This document shows, in pieces, positions 20,965-29,630 of a stretch of DNA of 64,000 nt. A program made the translations under genes and the position numbers. Source of the stretch: Nocardia higoensis NBRC 100133 (GTDB lineage Bacteria; Actinomycetota; Actinomycetes; Mycobacteriales; Mycobacteriaceae); contig NZ_BAGA01000081.1 in NCBI RefSeq assembly GCF_000308595.1, positions 53,992 to 117,991 of the forward strand, read 5' to 3'. The first letter of the stretch is position 1; every line of letters starts with the position of its first letter. The notes beneath the pieces were generated by a model that worked only from the letters and a program-made list of their open reading frames with translations, did no database searches and had not been told where the DNA came from.

Positions 20965-22518
20965 GTGACCGGGGTGAGCACCGCGACTTCCGAGGGCCGG
21001 GCGCGCCGGGCCGTCGACGCCGAATTCCGTGCGCTACCACTGGGTGCGCTCGCCGAGGCCGCGCTCACCGCGGCCAGGGCGGCGGGCGCCGAGCACGCCG
21101 ATCTGCGCGTGCACCGGTTGCGCACCCAGTCCATCCGCCTGCGCGACGGCCGCGTCGAAGCGGTCACCGACAGCACCGACGTCGGTTTCGCCGTCCGTGT
21201 GATCGTCGACGGCACCTGGGGTTTCGCCTCGCACGCCGCGCTGACCCCGCGGCACGCGGTCGCGGTCGCCCGGCAGGCCGTCGAGGTCGCGACCGCGCTG
21301 CGCGCACTCAATCGCGACCGCGTGGAGCTGGCCGCCGAACCACGCTACGACGACGTCGAGTGGGTGTCGGAGTACGCGATCGACCCGTTCGAGGTGCCGA
21401 CCGCGCAGAAGGTGGCGCTGCTGCAGGACTATTCGGAGCGTCTGGCCGCCGCCGACGGGGTCGATCACGTCACCGCGGGCGTGCTGCAGGTCAAGGAACA
21501 GACCTATTACGCCGACACCGCCGGGACGGTCCTCACCCAGCAGCGGGTGCGTGTGCACCCGGAACTCGAGGCGACGACGGTGGATTCCGCGGCGGGTGTC
21601 TTCGAGACCATGCGCACGCTCGCCGCGCCCGCGGGCCGGGGCTGGGAGTACGTGACCGGCGCGGACGGCGTCTGGGACTGGGACGACGAACTCGCCCGCA
21701 TCCCCGGCTGGCTGGCCGAGAAGGTGAAGGCGCCCACCGTCGTCGCCGGGCCGACCGACCTCGTCGTCGACCCGACCAATCTGTGGCTGACCATCCACGA
21801 ATCCATCGGCCACGCCACCGAGTACGACCGCGCCATCGGCTACGAATCCGCCTACGCGGGCACCTCCTTCGCCACTCCCGACAAGCTCGGCACGCTGCGT
21901 TACGGCACCCCGATCATGCAGGTCACCGGCGACCGCACGGAACCGTTCGGCCTGGCCACCGTCGGCTACGACGACGAGGGCGTCGCCGGGCAGCGCTGGG
22001 ATCTGGTGCGCGACGGCGTGCTCGTCGGCTACCAGCTCGACCGCGCCTTCGCCCCGCGTCTCGGGCTGGAGCGCTCCAACGGCTGCTCCTACGCCGATTC
22101 CGCGCATCACGTGCCGATCCAGCGGATGGCCAATGTGTCGCTGGCCGCCGATCCCGAACACGACACCAGCACCGCGGAGCTGATCTCCCGGGTCGAGGAC
22201 GGCCTCTATATCGTCGGCGACAAATCGTGGTCGATCGACATGCAGCGCTACAACTTCCAGTTCACCGGGCAGCGGTTCTTCCGCATCCGCAACGGCGAGC
22301 TGGCGGGCCAGGTGCGCGATGTGGCGTACCAGGCCACCACCACCGATTTCTGGGGCGCGATGGAAGCCGTAGGCGGGCCGTCGACCTGGCGGCTCGGCGG
22401 TGCGTTCAACTGCGGTAAGGCCCAGCCCGGCCAGGTGGCCTCGGTCAGCCACGGCTGCCCGTCGATCCTGGTGCGCGGCATCAATGTTCTCAACACCCGG
22501 ACGGAGGCAGGTCGGTGA
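20965..22518 (+). CDS. tldD: TldD family metalloprotease
   Basis: 517 residues. TldD/TldE form a heterodimeric peptidase that trims unfolded peptides and matures some RiPPs; TldD carries the metal site. The HExxxH zinc motif is HESIGH (H278, E279, H283), followed by the expected downstream cysteine region (SNGCSYADSAHHVPIQRM). GTG at 20965 or the in-frame GTG at 20974 may be the start. The stop overlaps the tldE start by GTGA, so the subunits are translationally coupled. Confidence 0.94.
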   Translation: MTGVSTATSEGRARRAVDAEFRALPLGALAEAALTAARAAGAEHADLRVHRLRTQSIRLRDGRVEAVTDSTDVGFAVRVIVDGTWGFASHAALTPRHAVAVARQAVEVATALRALNRDRVELAAEPRYDDVEWVSEYAIDPFEVPTAQKVALLQDYSERLAAADGVDHVTAGVLQVKEQTYYADTAGTVLTQQRVRVHPELEATTVDSAAGVFETMRTLAAPAGRGWEYVTGADGVWDWDDELARIPGWLAEKVKAPTVVAGPTDLVVDPTNLWLTIHESIGHATEYDRAIGYESAYAGTSFATPDKLGTLRYGTPIMQVTGDRTEPFGLATVGYDDEGVAGQRWDLVRDGVLVGYQLDRAFAPRLGLERSNGCSYADSAHHVPIQRMANVSLAADPEHDTSTAELISRVEDGLYIVGDKSWSIDMQRYNFQFTGQRFFRIRNGELAGQVRDVAYQATTTDFWGAMEAVGGPSTWRLGGAFNCGKAQPGQVASVSHGCPSILVRGINVLNTRTEAGR

Positions 22519-23906
22519 GCGCACTGGGGGTGCCCGCGGGCGAGGTGGTCGAGCGGGCGCTGGCGGCGTCGCGGGCCGACGAGGCGATCGTGCTGGTCAC
22601 CGACGCGCACGAGGCGTCGCTGCGCTGGGCGGGCAATTCGATGACCACCAACGGCGTTTCGGCGTCGCGGCAGTGGGCCGTGGTGTCGATCTTCCGTGAC
22701 GGGCCCACCGCCGCGCGGGTCGGCAGCGTCGGTTCCACCAGCGTCGATCCGGCCGACATCGAGACGGTGGTGCGCGCCGCCGAGGAGGCCGCGCGCACCG
22801 CCGAGCCGGCGAAGGACGCCGCGCCGCTGCTCGAGGCCGACGGGCCCGCCGCGGACTGGGCCGCCGAACCGGGCAGCACCGGCATCGAGGTGTTCACGGA
22901 CCTGGCGCGGGGGCTCGCGGGCGGATTCGACGGTGCCGACCGGCTCTACGGCTTCGCCCATCACCGGGTGCACACCACCTGGCTGGGCACTTCGACCGGA
23001 CTGCGCAGGCGGTTCGTCCAGCCAACCGGAACGCTGGAGATCAACGGCAAGCGCGGTCCCGACGCCGATCCGGCCAGCGCCTGGGTCGGTGTCGGCACGC
23101 CCGATTTCGCCGATGTCGATGTCACCGGACTGCTCGGGGAACTCTCGCGGCGGCTGGATTGGGCGGCGAAGAAGGTCGAGCTGCCCGCCGGACGCTACGA
23201 GACGATCCTGCCGCCCTCGGCGGTGGCCGATCTGATGATCTCGCTGATGTGGTCGATGGAGGCTCGCGGCGCGTACGAGGGGCACAATGCCTTCGCCGGG
23301 CCCGGTGGCGGCACCCGGATCGGGGAACGACTCACCGATCTGCCGCTCACGCTCTACTCCGACCCCGCGGCCGAGCATCTGCGGCACCGGCCGTTCGTCG
23401 CGACCTCCGCCTCCTCGGACACGCTGTCGGTCTTCGACAACGGCCTGATCGCCGAGCGGGTCGACTGGGTGCGCGAGGGCGTGGTCAACGCGCTGGCCCA
23501 ATCACGGGCCACCGCTGCCGAATTCGGCTCGGTCACCACTGTCCCCGGCGAGAACCTGCTGCTCACCGGTGGCTCCTCGGCGAGCGTGGACGATCTGGTC
23601 GCCGACACCGAACGGGGCCTGCTGCTCACCACGCTCTGGTACATCCGCGAAGTGGATCCGGCCACGCTGTTGCTGACCGGCCTCACCCGCGACGGCGTCT
23701 ACCTGGTGGAGGACGGCCGGGTCACCGCGGAGGTCAACAATTTCCGCTTCAACGAGAGCCCGCTGGACCTGCTGCGCCGGGTCACCGAAGCCGGCGCCAC
23801 GGAGCTGACGCTGCCGCGCGAGTGGTCGGACTGGTTCACCCGGACGGCCATGCCGCCGTTGCGGATTCCCGACTTCCACATGTCCTCGGTGAGCCGGGCC
23901 ACCTGA
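22515..23906 (+). CDS. tldE: TldE/PmbA family subunit
   Basis: 463 residues, same fold as TldD but without the HExxxH motif, as expected for the non-metal partner. Motifs in the C-terminal half include EGHNAFAGPGGG, FVATSASSDTLSVFDNG and LLTTLWYIREVDP. GTG start at 22515 is within the GTGA that ends tldD. The pair probably forms a cytosolic barrel-like heterodimer. No RiPP precursor is evident beside it, so housekeeping peptide turnover is the simplest role. Confidence 0.92.
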   Translation: MSALGVPAGEVVERALAASRADEAIVLVTDAHEASLRWAGNSMTTNGVSASRQWAVVSIFRDGPTAARVGSVGSTSVDPADIETVVRAAEEAARTAEPAKDAAPLLEADGPAADWAAEPGSTGIEVFTDLARGLAGGFDGADRLYGFAHHRVHTTWLGTSTGLRRRFVQPTGTLEINGKRGPDADPASAWVGVGTPDFADVDVTGLLGELSRRLDWAAKKVELPAGRYETILPPSAVADLMISLMWSMEARGAYEGHNAFAGPGGGTRIGERLTDLPLTLYSDPAAEHLRHRPFVATSASSDTLSVFDNGLIAERVDWVREGVVNALAQSRATAAEFGSVTTVPGENLLLTGGSSASVDDLVADTERGLLLTTLWYIREVDPATLLLTGLTRDGVYLVEDGRVTAEVNNFRFNESPLDLLRRVTEAGATELTLPREWSDWFTRTAMPPLRIPDFHMSSVSRAT

Positions 23907-23924
23907 GCCCGGCCGTGGCGGAAC

Positions 23925-24458
23925 TCAGAAGGGCCTGCTGACCTCGTAGACGCCGTCGGTGCTGGTGATCGTCACCGACACCGACATCGGATCGCCCGAC
24001 ACCGTGACCGAGCAGGTGAACCGAAGGCCGACGACGACCGCCTGACCCGACGGGCAGCTCGCATCGCTCACGCCGGTGAGGCCGTAGGAGTCGGTCAGCA
24101 CCGTCACCACGCCGCTCTGCACGGCCGTCTGATCGAGGGTGTCGATCTCCGGGGCGAGCGTGGTGCTCGCCGGAGCCTCGGTGGCGACGGTGATTTCGAA
24201 CGATTCGGGGATCTGCCCGGCCGGTGCCGCGGCCACGGGCGAGGACGTGACCGTGGTCCGCGGGGTGTCGCTCATGGCGCTCTCCCGCAGATTCACCACC
24301 ACCAGTCCGGCGATGACCCCGGCCACCGCGATGGCGACGGCCGCCACGATGGCGGCCACCAGCACGGAAGTCCAGCCGCCGTCGGTGTGCTGGGGCTCGG
24401 GCGCTTCGGCGACCGGGTAGGGCTGCGACGCCCTCGGTGGCCGCGTCGGTGCTGTCAT
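23925..24458 (-). CDS. DUF4333 domain membrane-anchored protein
   Basis: 177 residues: a Pro-rich cytoplasmic N-terminus, one membrane helix (about 30-55, SVLVAAIVAAVAIAVAGVIA), a Thr/Ser/Pro-rich linker, then a C-terminal extracytoplasmic DUF4333 domain (VVTVLTDSYGLTGVSDASCP...FTCSVTVSGDPMSVSVTI). The two cysteines of that domain (in ASCP and FTCSV) are likely disulfide-bonded. Common in mycolic-acid actinomycetes, function unknown. Convergent with tldE. Confidence 0.85.
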   Translation of the reverse strand: MTAPTRPPRASQPYPVAEAPEPQHTDGGWTSVLVAAIVAAVAIAVAGVIAGLVVVNLRESAMSDTPRTTVTSSPVAAAPAGQIPESFEITVATEAPASTTLAPEIDTLDQTAVQSGVVTVLTDSYGLTGVSDASCPSGQAVVVGLRFTCSVTVSGDPMSVSVTITSTDGVYEVSRPF

Positions 24459-24625
24459 GAACGATCCCTCCCGCCGGGGCAGGGACGTGACATCATGTCC
24501 GCCTGGGGACCACCCCGGTTATGCCCGTCGAAGGATAGTCGAGACCCCGGCGGACGGCGGCTCTGGGCCGGAATCCAGCTGCCCGGCTTACCGATTCCCA
24601 CCGCGCCGGGAATCCGGGTCCGTGT

Positions 24626-25012
24626 TCAGGCCGCCGGCGTGATCTCGAGGCCCACCGTCCCGTCCTTGCCGCGGCGCAGACTGCTGCCGAGCAGCGTGAC
24701 CCACGCGAGCAGCTTGTACTTGCGCTTCAACAGGCTTCGGACTCGTTCGGTGCCCGCGGCGTCGAGCACCCGGGCGGTGCCGTCGACCACCGGGCCGCTC
24801 AGTTTCTTGCCGCGCGCGTCACAGGCCTGCACCGTGACCGCCGGATTGCGCTTCAGCCGCTTGACCTTCCAACTGTCGGTCACCGTCCACATGTACAACT
24901 TCCCCTCGTCGGCCACCGCCCACAGCGGCGTGCCGACCGGCGAGCCGTCCTTGCGGAAGGTCGTCAGCATCACATAGTCGGCGGTTCCGGCTTCCCCGAA
25001 CGCATTCGTCAT
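24626..25012 (-). CDS. PPOX-class F420-dependent oxidoreductase
   Basis: 128-residue split-barrel flavin/deazaflavin-binding protein: YVMLTTFRKDGSPVGTPLWAV, then KLYMWTVTDSWKVKRLKRNP, then VTVQACDARGK. This matches the Rv2061 family (TIGR03666) that binds F420. The small size is normal. Its position a few genes from cobN is like that of Rv2061c and Rv2062c in M. tuberculosis, from memory. The substrate is unknown. Confidence 0.88.
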   Translation of the reverse strand: MTNAFGEAGTADYVMLTTFRKDGSPVGTPLWAVADEGKLYMWTVTDSWKVKRLKRNPAVTVQACDARGKKLSGPVVDGTARVLDAAGTERVRSLLKRKYKLLAWVTLLGSSLRRGKDGTVGLEITPAA

Positions 25013-25086
25013 GTCCGCAGCCTAAGCGGATTCCCCGGACACGCGCACGTCCCGGCCGGTGCCGCGGGGGCCGCGGGCGAGCCGGA

Positions 25087-25635
25087 TCAGTCGGGCAGTG
25101 AATACTCGCCCGCTTCCAGCCGCGCGAGCAGTCCGCCCGTCCAGCCGGCCAGGTTCTCGAACACGCCGCTCCACAGTTCGAGCAGGTCGGTGGCGTGCGG
25201 AATCTCATAGCGCCCGGGAAATTCCGGGATCATGGCCAGGAGTTGCTCGCGCACCCGCGCGGCGTTGCGTTGCTGCTCGCGCAAGCGGTCGATCACGTGC
25301 GACCGGGGCAGCGCGTCCATGAACGCGATCGCCGCGCCCAGCTCTTCCATGTCGACGCTGACCAGCGCCTGATCCATGAGTCGCCGGAATTCGGCCTCGC
25401 CCTCGGCGGTGAGCTCGTACAGCGTCCGGCCCGGCCCCTCCGCGCTGCGTTCGGTACCCGCCTCGCGCAGTTTGCCTTCCGCGCTCAGCTGTTTGAGCGC
25501 GTGGTAGATCGAGCCGGGCTTGGCGTTGGTCCACGTCTCGGCCCGCCACGACAGCAGTTCCCGTCGCACGGCGTATCCGTGCGCGGGCCCCTGCCTGCGC
25601 AGGACTCCGAGGACGAGCAGGCGCACCACGGACAC
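25087..25635 (-). CDS. PadR family transcriptional regulator
   Basis: 182 residues. GTG at 25635 follows AAGGGAG with five bases spacing and gives the usual N-terminus (VSVVRLLVLGVLRRQGPAHG); a longer frame back to 25710 lacks such a site and would overlap the operator. The winged helix has RRELLSWRAETWTNAKPGSI and YHALKQLSAEGKL; the C-terminal half is a helical dimerisation domain. PadR proteins usually repress a divergent or nearby gene and themselves. Here the divergent gene is the VOC protein, with TCAAnnTTGA sites between them. Confidence 0.9.
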   Translation of the reverse strand: MSVVRLLVLGVLRRQGPAHGYAVRRELLSWRAETWTNAKPGSIYHALKQLSAEGKLREAGTERSAEGPGRTLYELTAEGEAEFRRLMDQALVSVDMEELGAAIAFMDALPRSHVIDRLREQQRNAARVREQLLAMIPEFPGRYEIPHATDLLELWSGVFENLAGWTGGLLARLEAGEYSLPD

Positions 25636-25667
25636 GGCGGCTCCCTTCTGTCGCGGTTCGATACTAC

Positions 25668-25724
25668 TCAAACTTGACTTCCCCAGGCCCTCACGTAGCC
25701 TGGTAATCAAATTTGACTACCAGG
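25668..25724. promoter_or_regulatory. Probable PadR operator pair in divergent promoter region
   Basis: Two palindromes, TCAAACTTGA (25668-25677) and TCAAATTTGA (25707-25716), lie 39 bases apart between padR and the VOC gene. The second is the exact centre of a 26-base near-perfect palindrome whose outer arms are CCTGGTA (25699-25705) and TACCAGG (25718-25724). The VOC ribosome-binding site (GGTGAAAGG) starts at the right arm, so binding there would block that gene directly. Assignment to PadR is by position. Confidence 0.7.
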
Positions 25725-25742
25725 TGAAAGGTCTTCGGCCCG

Positions 25743-26462
25743 ATGACCGACTCCCCCGTTCCCGTTCTCTGGACCTCGAATTCGAGCGCCACCCTCGACT
25801 TCTACCGAGCGCTCGGCTACACGGTCACCCACGAACAGACCAGGCCCTATGTCTATCTGGCGGTGGCACTGGACGGCTGTGAGCTGCATTTCAGCCCGCC
25901 CCCGCGTGAGATCGCCGTGCCGCTGGAAACGGTGCGCTGCCTGGTGATGGTCGACGATGTCGCCGCGCGGCACCGCGCCTTCACCGAGGGCATGCGGGCC
26001 GCCTACGGGAAAGTTCTGGCGAAGGGCTGCCCGCGGATCACCCGGTTCCGCCCCGGCCGGTCCCGGTTCAGCCTCGTCGATCCCGACGGCAACACCGTGC
26101 TGTTCATCCAGCGCGACGAACCGAGGGACGTCGAATACGGTGGCGCCGCCGACCTGGCGGGCCTGGCCAAGGTGATCGACAACGCGCGGATCCTGCGGGA
26201 TTTCAAGGTCGACGACAAAGCCGCGGCGCGGGTGCTCGAGGTCGGGCTCGGCCGATTCCGCCGGATCGCGCCGGCCGTGGACCGGGCCAGAGCCCTCGCG
26301 ATGCTGACCGAAATCGCGGTGGCCGCAGGCGATTCCGTGCGGGCCGAGCGGTTGCGCAGCGAAGTCGCGGCGCTGCCCTTGTCCGACGAGGAGCGCGCCG
26401 CCGTGGCCGACGAACTGCGGGCAGGCGACGAACTGGAGCGGTGGCTCGGCGGACAGCCCTGA
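25743..26462 (+). CDS. VOC (glyoxalase/bleomycin-resistance) family protein
   Basis: 239 residues. The first 125 are a single vicinal-oxygen-chelate domain (VPVLWTSNSSATLDFYRALG ... FSLVDPDGNTVLFIQ), close to the bleomycin-binding subtype; the C-terminal 110 residues are helical (DNARILRDFKVDDKAAARVL ... RAERLRSEVAALPLSDEER) and are not part of the classic fold. Expression is probably controlled by the divergent PadR protein, perhaps in response to a toxic ligand. Catalytic or drug-sequestering roles cannot be told apart from sequence. Confidence 0.85.
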   Translation: MTDSPVPVLWTSNSSATLDFYRALGYTVTHEQTRPYVYLAVALDGCELHFSPPPREIAVPLETVRCLVMVDDVAARHRAFTEGMRAAYGKVLAKGCPRITRFRPGRSRFSLVDPDGNTVLFIQRDEPRDVEYGGAADLAGLAKVIDNARILRDFKVDDKAAARVLEVGLGRFRRIAPAVDRARALAMLTEIAVAAGDSVRAERLRSEVAALPLSDEERAAVADELRAGDELERWLGGQP

Positions 26463-26550
26463 ACCCTCGCGCCCCACACCTCGGCGAAGGCCGGCACACA
26501 GCCCGCACGGAGACACCGTCACACACCCGGCATCGACACGCCGAGCGACA

Positions 26551-26581
26551 TTGACATGGCCCGGCATCGATCGGCTAGCGT
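26551..26581 (+). promoter_or_regulatory. Candidate promoter upstream of the methyltransferase gene
   Basis: A perfect TTGACA (26551-26556) is followed 19 bases later by TAGCGT (26576-26581, TANNNT type). The rest of the 258-base gap (26463-26720) shows nothing recognisable. Confidence 0.35.
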
Positions 26582-26720
26582 CGCCAGCGAACACGGCCTC
26601 TGCGATCTTTCGGAGACCACGTCGACTCCGGCGACCCAGGTCGCCGGTCATGAGCTGAACGGCATCACAGCATCCCGCCGGGGGAAGCACCGTACCGGCG
26701 GTCGACGAAGGGCATATCCC

Positions 26721-27437
26721 GTGGGCAGCAGCAATTTCGCGTATACCGGGTGCGACAACCTGGAAGTGATGACCAGAGCGGTCAATTACAACACCTTCCT
26801 GGTCGACACGGTCGACGAGCACTTCCCCTCGCGCGGCGCACCGGCCGACGTTCGAGTACTGGATTTCGGCGCCGGGTCCGGCACGTACGCCGACATGCTC
26901 TCCGAGCGCCGGGTGAGCCCGGAATGCCTCGAGCCCGACGAGGAACTGCAGCACATCCTGCGGTCCAAGGGCTACAAGGTGGTCGATTACGACGAGACCC
27001 GACCCAGCGAGACCGAGCAGTACAGCCTCATCTACACCTTCAACGTCCTCGAGCACATCAAGAACGATCAGGCCACGGCCGAGCAACTGGCGTCACTGCT
27101 TCGCCCCGGCGGCAGACTGGTCGTCTACGTGCCCGCGCTGGAGGTCCTGTTCACCGCCATGGATGTCAAAGTGGGGCACTACCGCCGCTATCGGCGGACC
27201 CAGCTGAACCGGATCCTGCGCAACGCCGGCCTCGAGATCGTGGAGTCGCGATACTGCGATCCCATCGGGTTCTTCGCGACACTGGCCTACAAGGTTCTCG
27301 GTTCCGGCGACGGCACCCTCGATCCCCGCTCCATCGAACTCTACGACCGCGCCGTCTTCCCGCTCAGCAAGGCCCTGCAGGTGTTGACGGGCAAGTTCTT
27401 CGGCAAGAACGTCCTGGTCGTCGCCACCAAGCCCTGA
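26721..27437 (+). CDS. Class I SAM-dependent methyltransferase
   Basis: 238 residues. GTG at 26721 has GAAGGG eight bases upstream and begins VGSSNFAYTGCDNLEVMTRA; an in-frame ATG at 26556 would add a low-quality extension. Motif I is VLDFGAGSGTYADML, motif II ECLEPD, motif post-II LIYTFNVLEHIKND and motif III LLRPGGRLVVYVPA. The sequence after motif III (VKVGHYRRYRRTQLNRILRNAG) resembles Methyltransf_23 enzymes linked to sugar or lipid modification. The substrate is unknown. Monocistronic, convergent with map. Confidence 0.85.
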   Translation: MGSSNFAYTGCDNLEVMTRAVNYNTFLVDTVDEHFPSRGAPADVRVLDFGAGSGTYADMLSERRVSPECLEPDEELQHILRSKGYKVVDYDETRPSETEQYSLIYTFNVLEHIKNDQATAEQLASLLRPGGRLVVYVPALEVLFTAMDVKVGHYRRYRRTQLNRILRNAGLEIVESRYCDPIGFFATLAYKVLGSGDGTLDPRSIELYDRAVFPLSKALQVLTGKFFGKNVLVVATKP

Positions 27438-27471
27438 ACCTCTCGCACGGGATGCGGTCGACCGGAGAGGT
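27438..27471. terminator. Candidate bidirectional terminator between methyltransferase and map
   Basis: Inverted repeat ACCTCTC (27438-27444) and GAGAGGT (27465-27471) right after the methyltransferase stop and before the map stop, with a 20-base loop. No T tract, so intrinsic termination is uncertain. Confidence 0.3.
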
Positions 27472-27491
27472 CGCGACGACCGGGCCGCCGG

Positions 27492-28259
27492 TCAGGCGCG
27501 GGTGAGGATCACCGGGCCGTCCTCGGTGATCGCCACGGTGTGTTCACTGTGGGCGGTTCGGGATCCGTCGGCCGAGCGCACCGTCCAGCCGTCCGCGTCG
27601 TCGATGTACACGCGGTCGGTGGTGCGAGCGAACCACGGTTCCAGCGCCAGCGTCAGCCCGGGACGCAACCGCAGCCCGCGACCCGCGCGGCCCCTGTTGG
27701 ACACGTGCGGGTCCTCGTGCATGGTGCGGCCGAGGCCGTGCCCGCCGAATTCGGTGTTGACCGGGTAGCCGTAGGCGGCCGCCACCGCACCGATGGCCGC
27801 CGAGATATCGCCGAGCTTGTTGCCGGGCACCGCCGCCTCGATCCCCGCCGCCAGCGCCTCCTCGGTCGCCCGAACCAGTCGGAGGTCTTCCTCGGCGGCG
27901 GTGCCGACGATCGTCGTGACCGCGGCGTCGGCCACCCAGCCGTCGATGGACACGGCGAGGTCCATCGTCAGCACATCGCCGTCGCCGAGTCGGTAGTCGA
28001 ACGGCATGCCGTGCAGCACGGCGTCGTTCACCGACAGGCACACCGTGTGACCGAACGGCCCGCGCCCGAACGAGGGCGCGTAGTCGACATAGCACGAGAC
28101 CGCGCCGCGCTCCCGGATCCGTTCTCGCACATAGGCTTCCAGATCGAGCAGGTTGACCCCGATCCGCGCCCGCGCCCGCAGCCCGGCGAGCACGTCGGCG
28201 ACGAACGCGCCCGTCACCGCCATCCGCTCGATCTCCCGCGGGGTCTTCAACTCGAGCAT
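27492..28259 (-). CDS. map: Type I methionine aminopeptidase
   Basis: 255 residues, cytosolic removal of the initiator Met. ATG at 28259 is chosen because GGAGG lies six bases upstream; longer in-frame starts (28286, 28319) would lie in or beyond the operator repeats. Metal ligands: two Asp (MDLAVSIDGWVADAAVT), His (GGHGLGRTMHEDP), Glu (LEPWF) and Glu (HSEHTVAIT). This looks like an extra, regulated copy rather than the housekeeping map next to adk/secY. It is divergent from a small XRE protein, a pairing I recall from other actinomycetes. Confidence 0.92.
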   Translation of the reverse strand: MLELKTPREIERMAVTGAFVADVLAGLRARARIGVNLLDLEAYVRERIRERGAVSCYVDYAPSFGRGPFGHTVCLSVNDAVLHGMPFDYRLGDGDVLTMDLAVSIDGWVADAAVTTIVGTAAEEDLRLVRATEEALAAGIEAAVPGNKLGDISAAIGAVAAAYGYPVNTEFGGHGLGRTMHEDPHVSNRGRAGRGLRLRPGLTLALEPWFARTTDRVYIDDADGWTVRSADGSRTAHSEHTVAITEDGPVILTRA

Positions 28260-28275
28260 GTACGCCCTCCACTTC

Positions 28276-28317
28276 GGTATTTTCATACCACCGTAGCGGT
28301 GTCGGTATTTTAATACC
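28276..28317. promoter_or_regulatory. Paired operators between map and the XRE gene
   Basis: Two near-identical palindromes, GGTATTTTCATACC (28276-28289) and GGTATTTTAATACC (28304-28317), share arms GGTAT/ATACC around four-base centres and start 28 bases apart. They lie 17 bases from the map start and about 50 from the XRE start, in an AT-rich patch. They are most simply read as sites for the adjacent XRE protein, controlling map and perhaps itself. Confidence 0.7.
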
Positions 28318-28364
28318 AATCCGGCGATTGCCGCCGCTCCGCGCCGCCGCCTACCCTGGTCGCC

Positions 28365-28628
28365 ATGGTTCGCCTCCCGTTGACTCCCGCCCAGATCGAA
28401 GCCGGTCGCCGCCTCGGCGGCAGGCTGCGGACCGCGCGCGCCGGCCGCGAGCTCGCCGAGGTGGCCGCCGCGGCGGGCATCTCACCGGAGACACTGCGCA
28501 AGATCGAGACCGGCAGGTTGCCCTCCCCCGCCTTCGGCACCGTCGTCGCCCTCAGCCGGGCACTCGACGTGCCGCTCGACGAACTCGCCGAGGTGTGGCG
28601 TTCGGCGGGCCTCGCCGAGTCCGCCTGA
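28365..28628 (+). CDS. Small XRE-type helix-turn-helix regulator
   Basis: 87 residues, nearly all one Cro/C1-type HTH: LGGRLRTARAGRELAEVAAA then AGISPETLRKIETGRLPSPA then FGTVVALSRALDVPLDELAE. No ligand domain. It diverges from map across two GGTAT-n4-ATACC palindromes and is probably their repressor. Confidence 0.88.
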   Translation: MVRLPLTPAQIEAGRRLGGRLRTARAGRELAEVAAAAGISPETLRKIETGRLPSPAFGTVVALSRALDVPLDELAEVWRSAGLAESA

Positions 28629-28731
28629 GCGCGGGCCGATCGCGGACGCACCTCGCCTCACCTGCGTGAACTCGGCCACAAACGCGGCTCCCCGGCGTAG
28701 CGGCCGGAAAATCGAACCCTACTTTGGACGT

Positions 28732-29550
28732 ATGTCCGATACGACCGAGGTCGCCGCCTACTTCCGGCGCGTGGGTCCCCAGCGCTTCGTCCCCACCGCC
28801 CATGCGACGGGTGCGTGGACCGCCGACGAGCAGCACTTCAGCCCCGTCGCCGGGCTTCTCGTCCACGAGATCCAGCGCATGCGGACCGCCGAGCAGCGCC
28901 CCGCGATGGCGATGAGCCGCATCACCTTCGACATTCTCGGCCGCGTCCCGGTCGGCGAATTCGAGATCGAAGCACGGGTCGTGCGGCCGGGACGGACCAT
29001 CGAGTTGGTCGAGGCCACCGCGTTCGCCGCCGGGCGCGCCGCCGTCACGGCGCGGGTCTGGCTCATGACCCCCGGCGACACCGCGAGCGTCGCGGGCGGA
29101 GCGCCGGAGCCGCTGCCCGCACCCGAGACACAGCCGCGCTGGGCGATGGACTCGTTGTGGCCCGGAGGTTTCATCGCCTCCCTCGATGTCCGCACGGTCG
29201 GCGAGTACCTGCCCGGACGCGCCGCCGCCTGGGTCCGCACCGACCTGGATCTGGTGGAAGGCGAGCGCGCGGACGCGGTCACCTCGTATCTCGCCCTGGT
29301 CGACACGGCCAACGGCATCGCCGCCAGGGAAAAGCCCTCGGACTGGATGTTCCCGAACCTGGATCTGAGCATCCACCTGCATCGGCAGCCGGAAGGCCGC
29401 TGGGTCGGGCTGGACACCTCGGTCGTCTTCGGCGGCACCGGCCAGGGCCTCACCACCACAGTCCTGCACGACCTCGCCGGACCCGTCGGGTACGCCCAGC
29501 AGATCCTCACCGTCCGTCCGCAGCCGGCCGACTGGCCCCCGGCGCGCTGA
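28732..29550 (+). CDS. Thioesterase-family (double hot-dog, TesB-like) protein
   Basis: 272 residues. ATG at 28732 (MSDTTEVAAYFRRVGPQRFV) is preferred to an upstream frame. Two hot-dog halves can be seen: residues about 20-110 (FSPVAGLLVHEIQRM ... MSRITFDILGRVPVGEFEIE) and 150-265 (WVRTDLDLVEGERADAVTSY ... NLDLSIHLHRQPEGRWVGLD). Members hydrolyse acyl-CoA; chain-length preference is unknown. It begins about 100 bases after the small XRE gene and may share its transcript. Confidence 0.82.
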   Translation: MSDTTEVAAYFRRVGPQRFVPTAHATGAWTADEQHFSPVAGLLVHEIQRMRTAEQRPAMAMSRITFDILGRVPVGEFEIEARVVRPGRTIELVEATAFAAGRAAVTARVWLMTPGDTASVAGGAPEPLPAPETQPRWAMDSLWPGGFIASLDVRTVGEYLPGRAAAWVRTDLDLVEGERADAVTSYLALVDTANGIAAREKPSDWMFPNLDLSIHLHRQPEGRWVGLDTSVVFGGTGQGLTTTVLHDLAGPVGYAQQILTVRPQPADWPPAR

Positions 29551-29630
29551 CCCCGCCGACCGGAAAATACGTTGCCGCTCGGTAACGGGCGGCGTAGCGT
29601 CCGGAGGCGTTTCCGACCGGAAGGACACCC

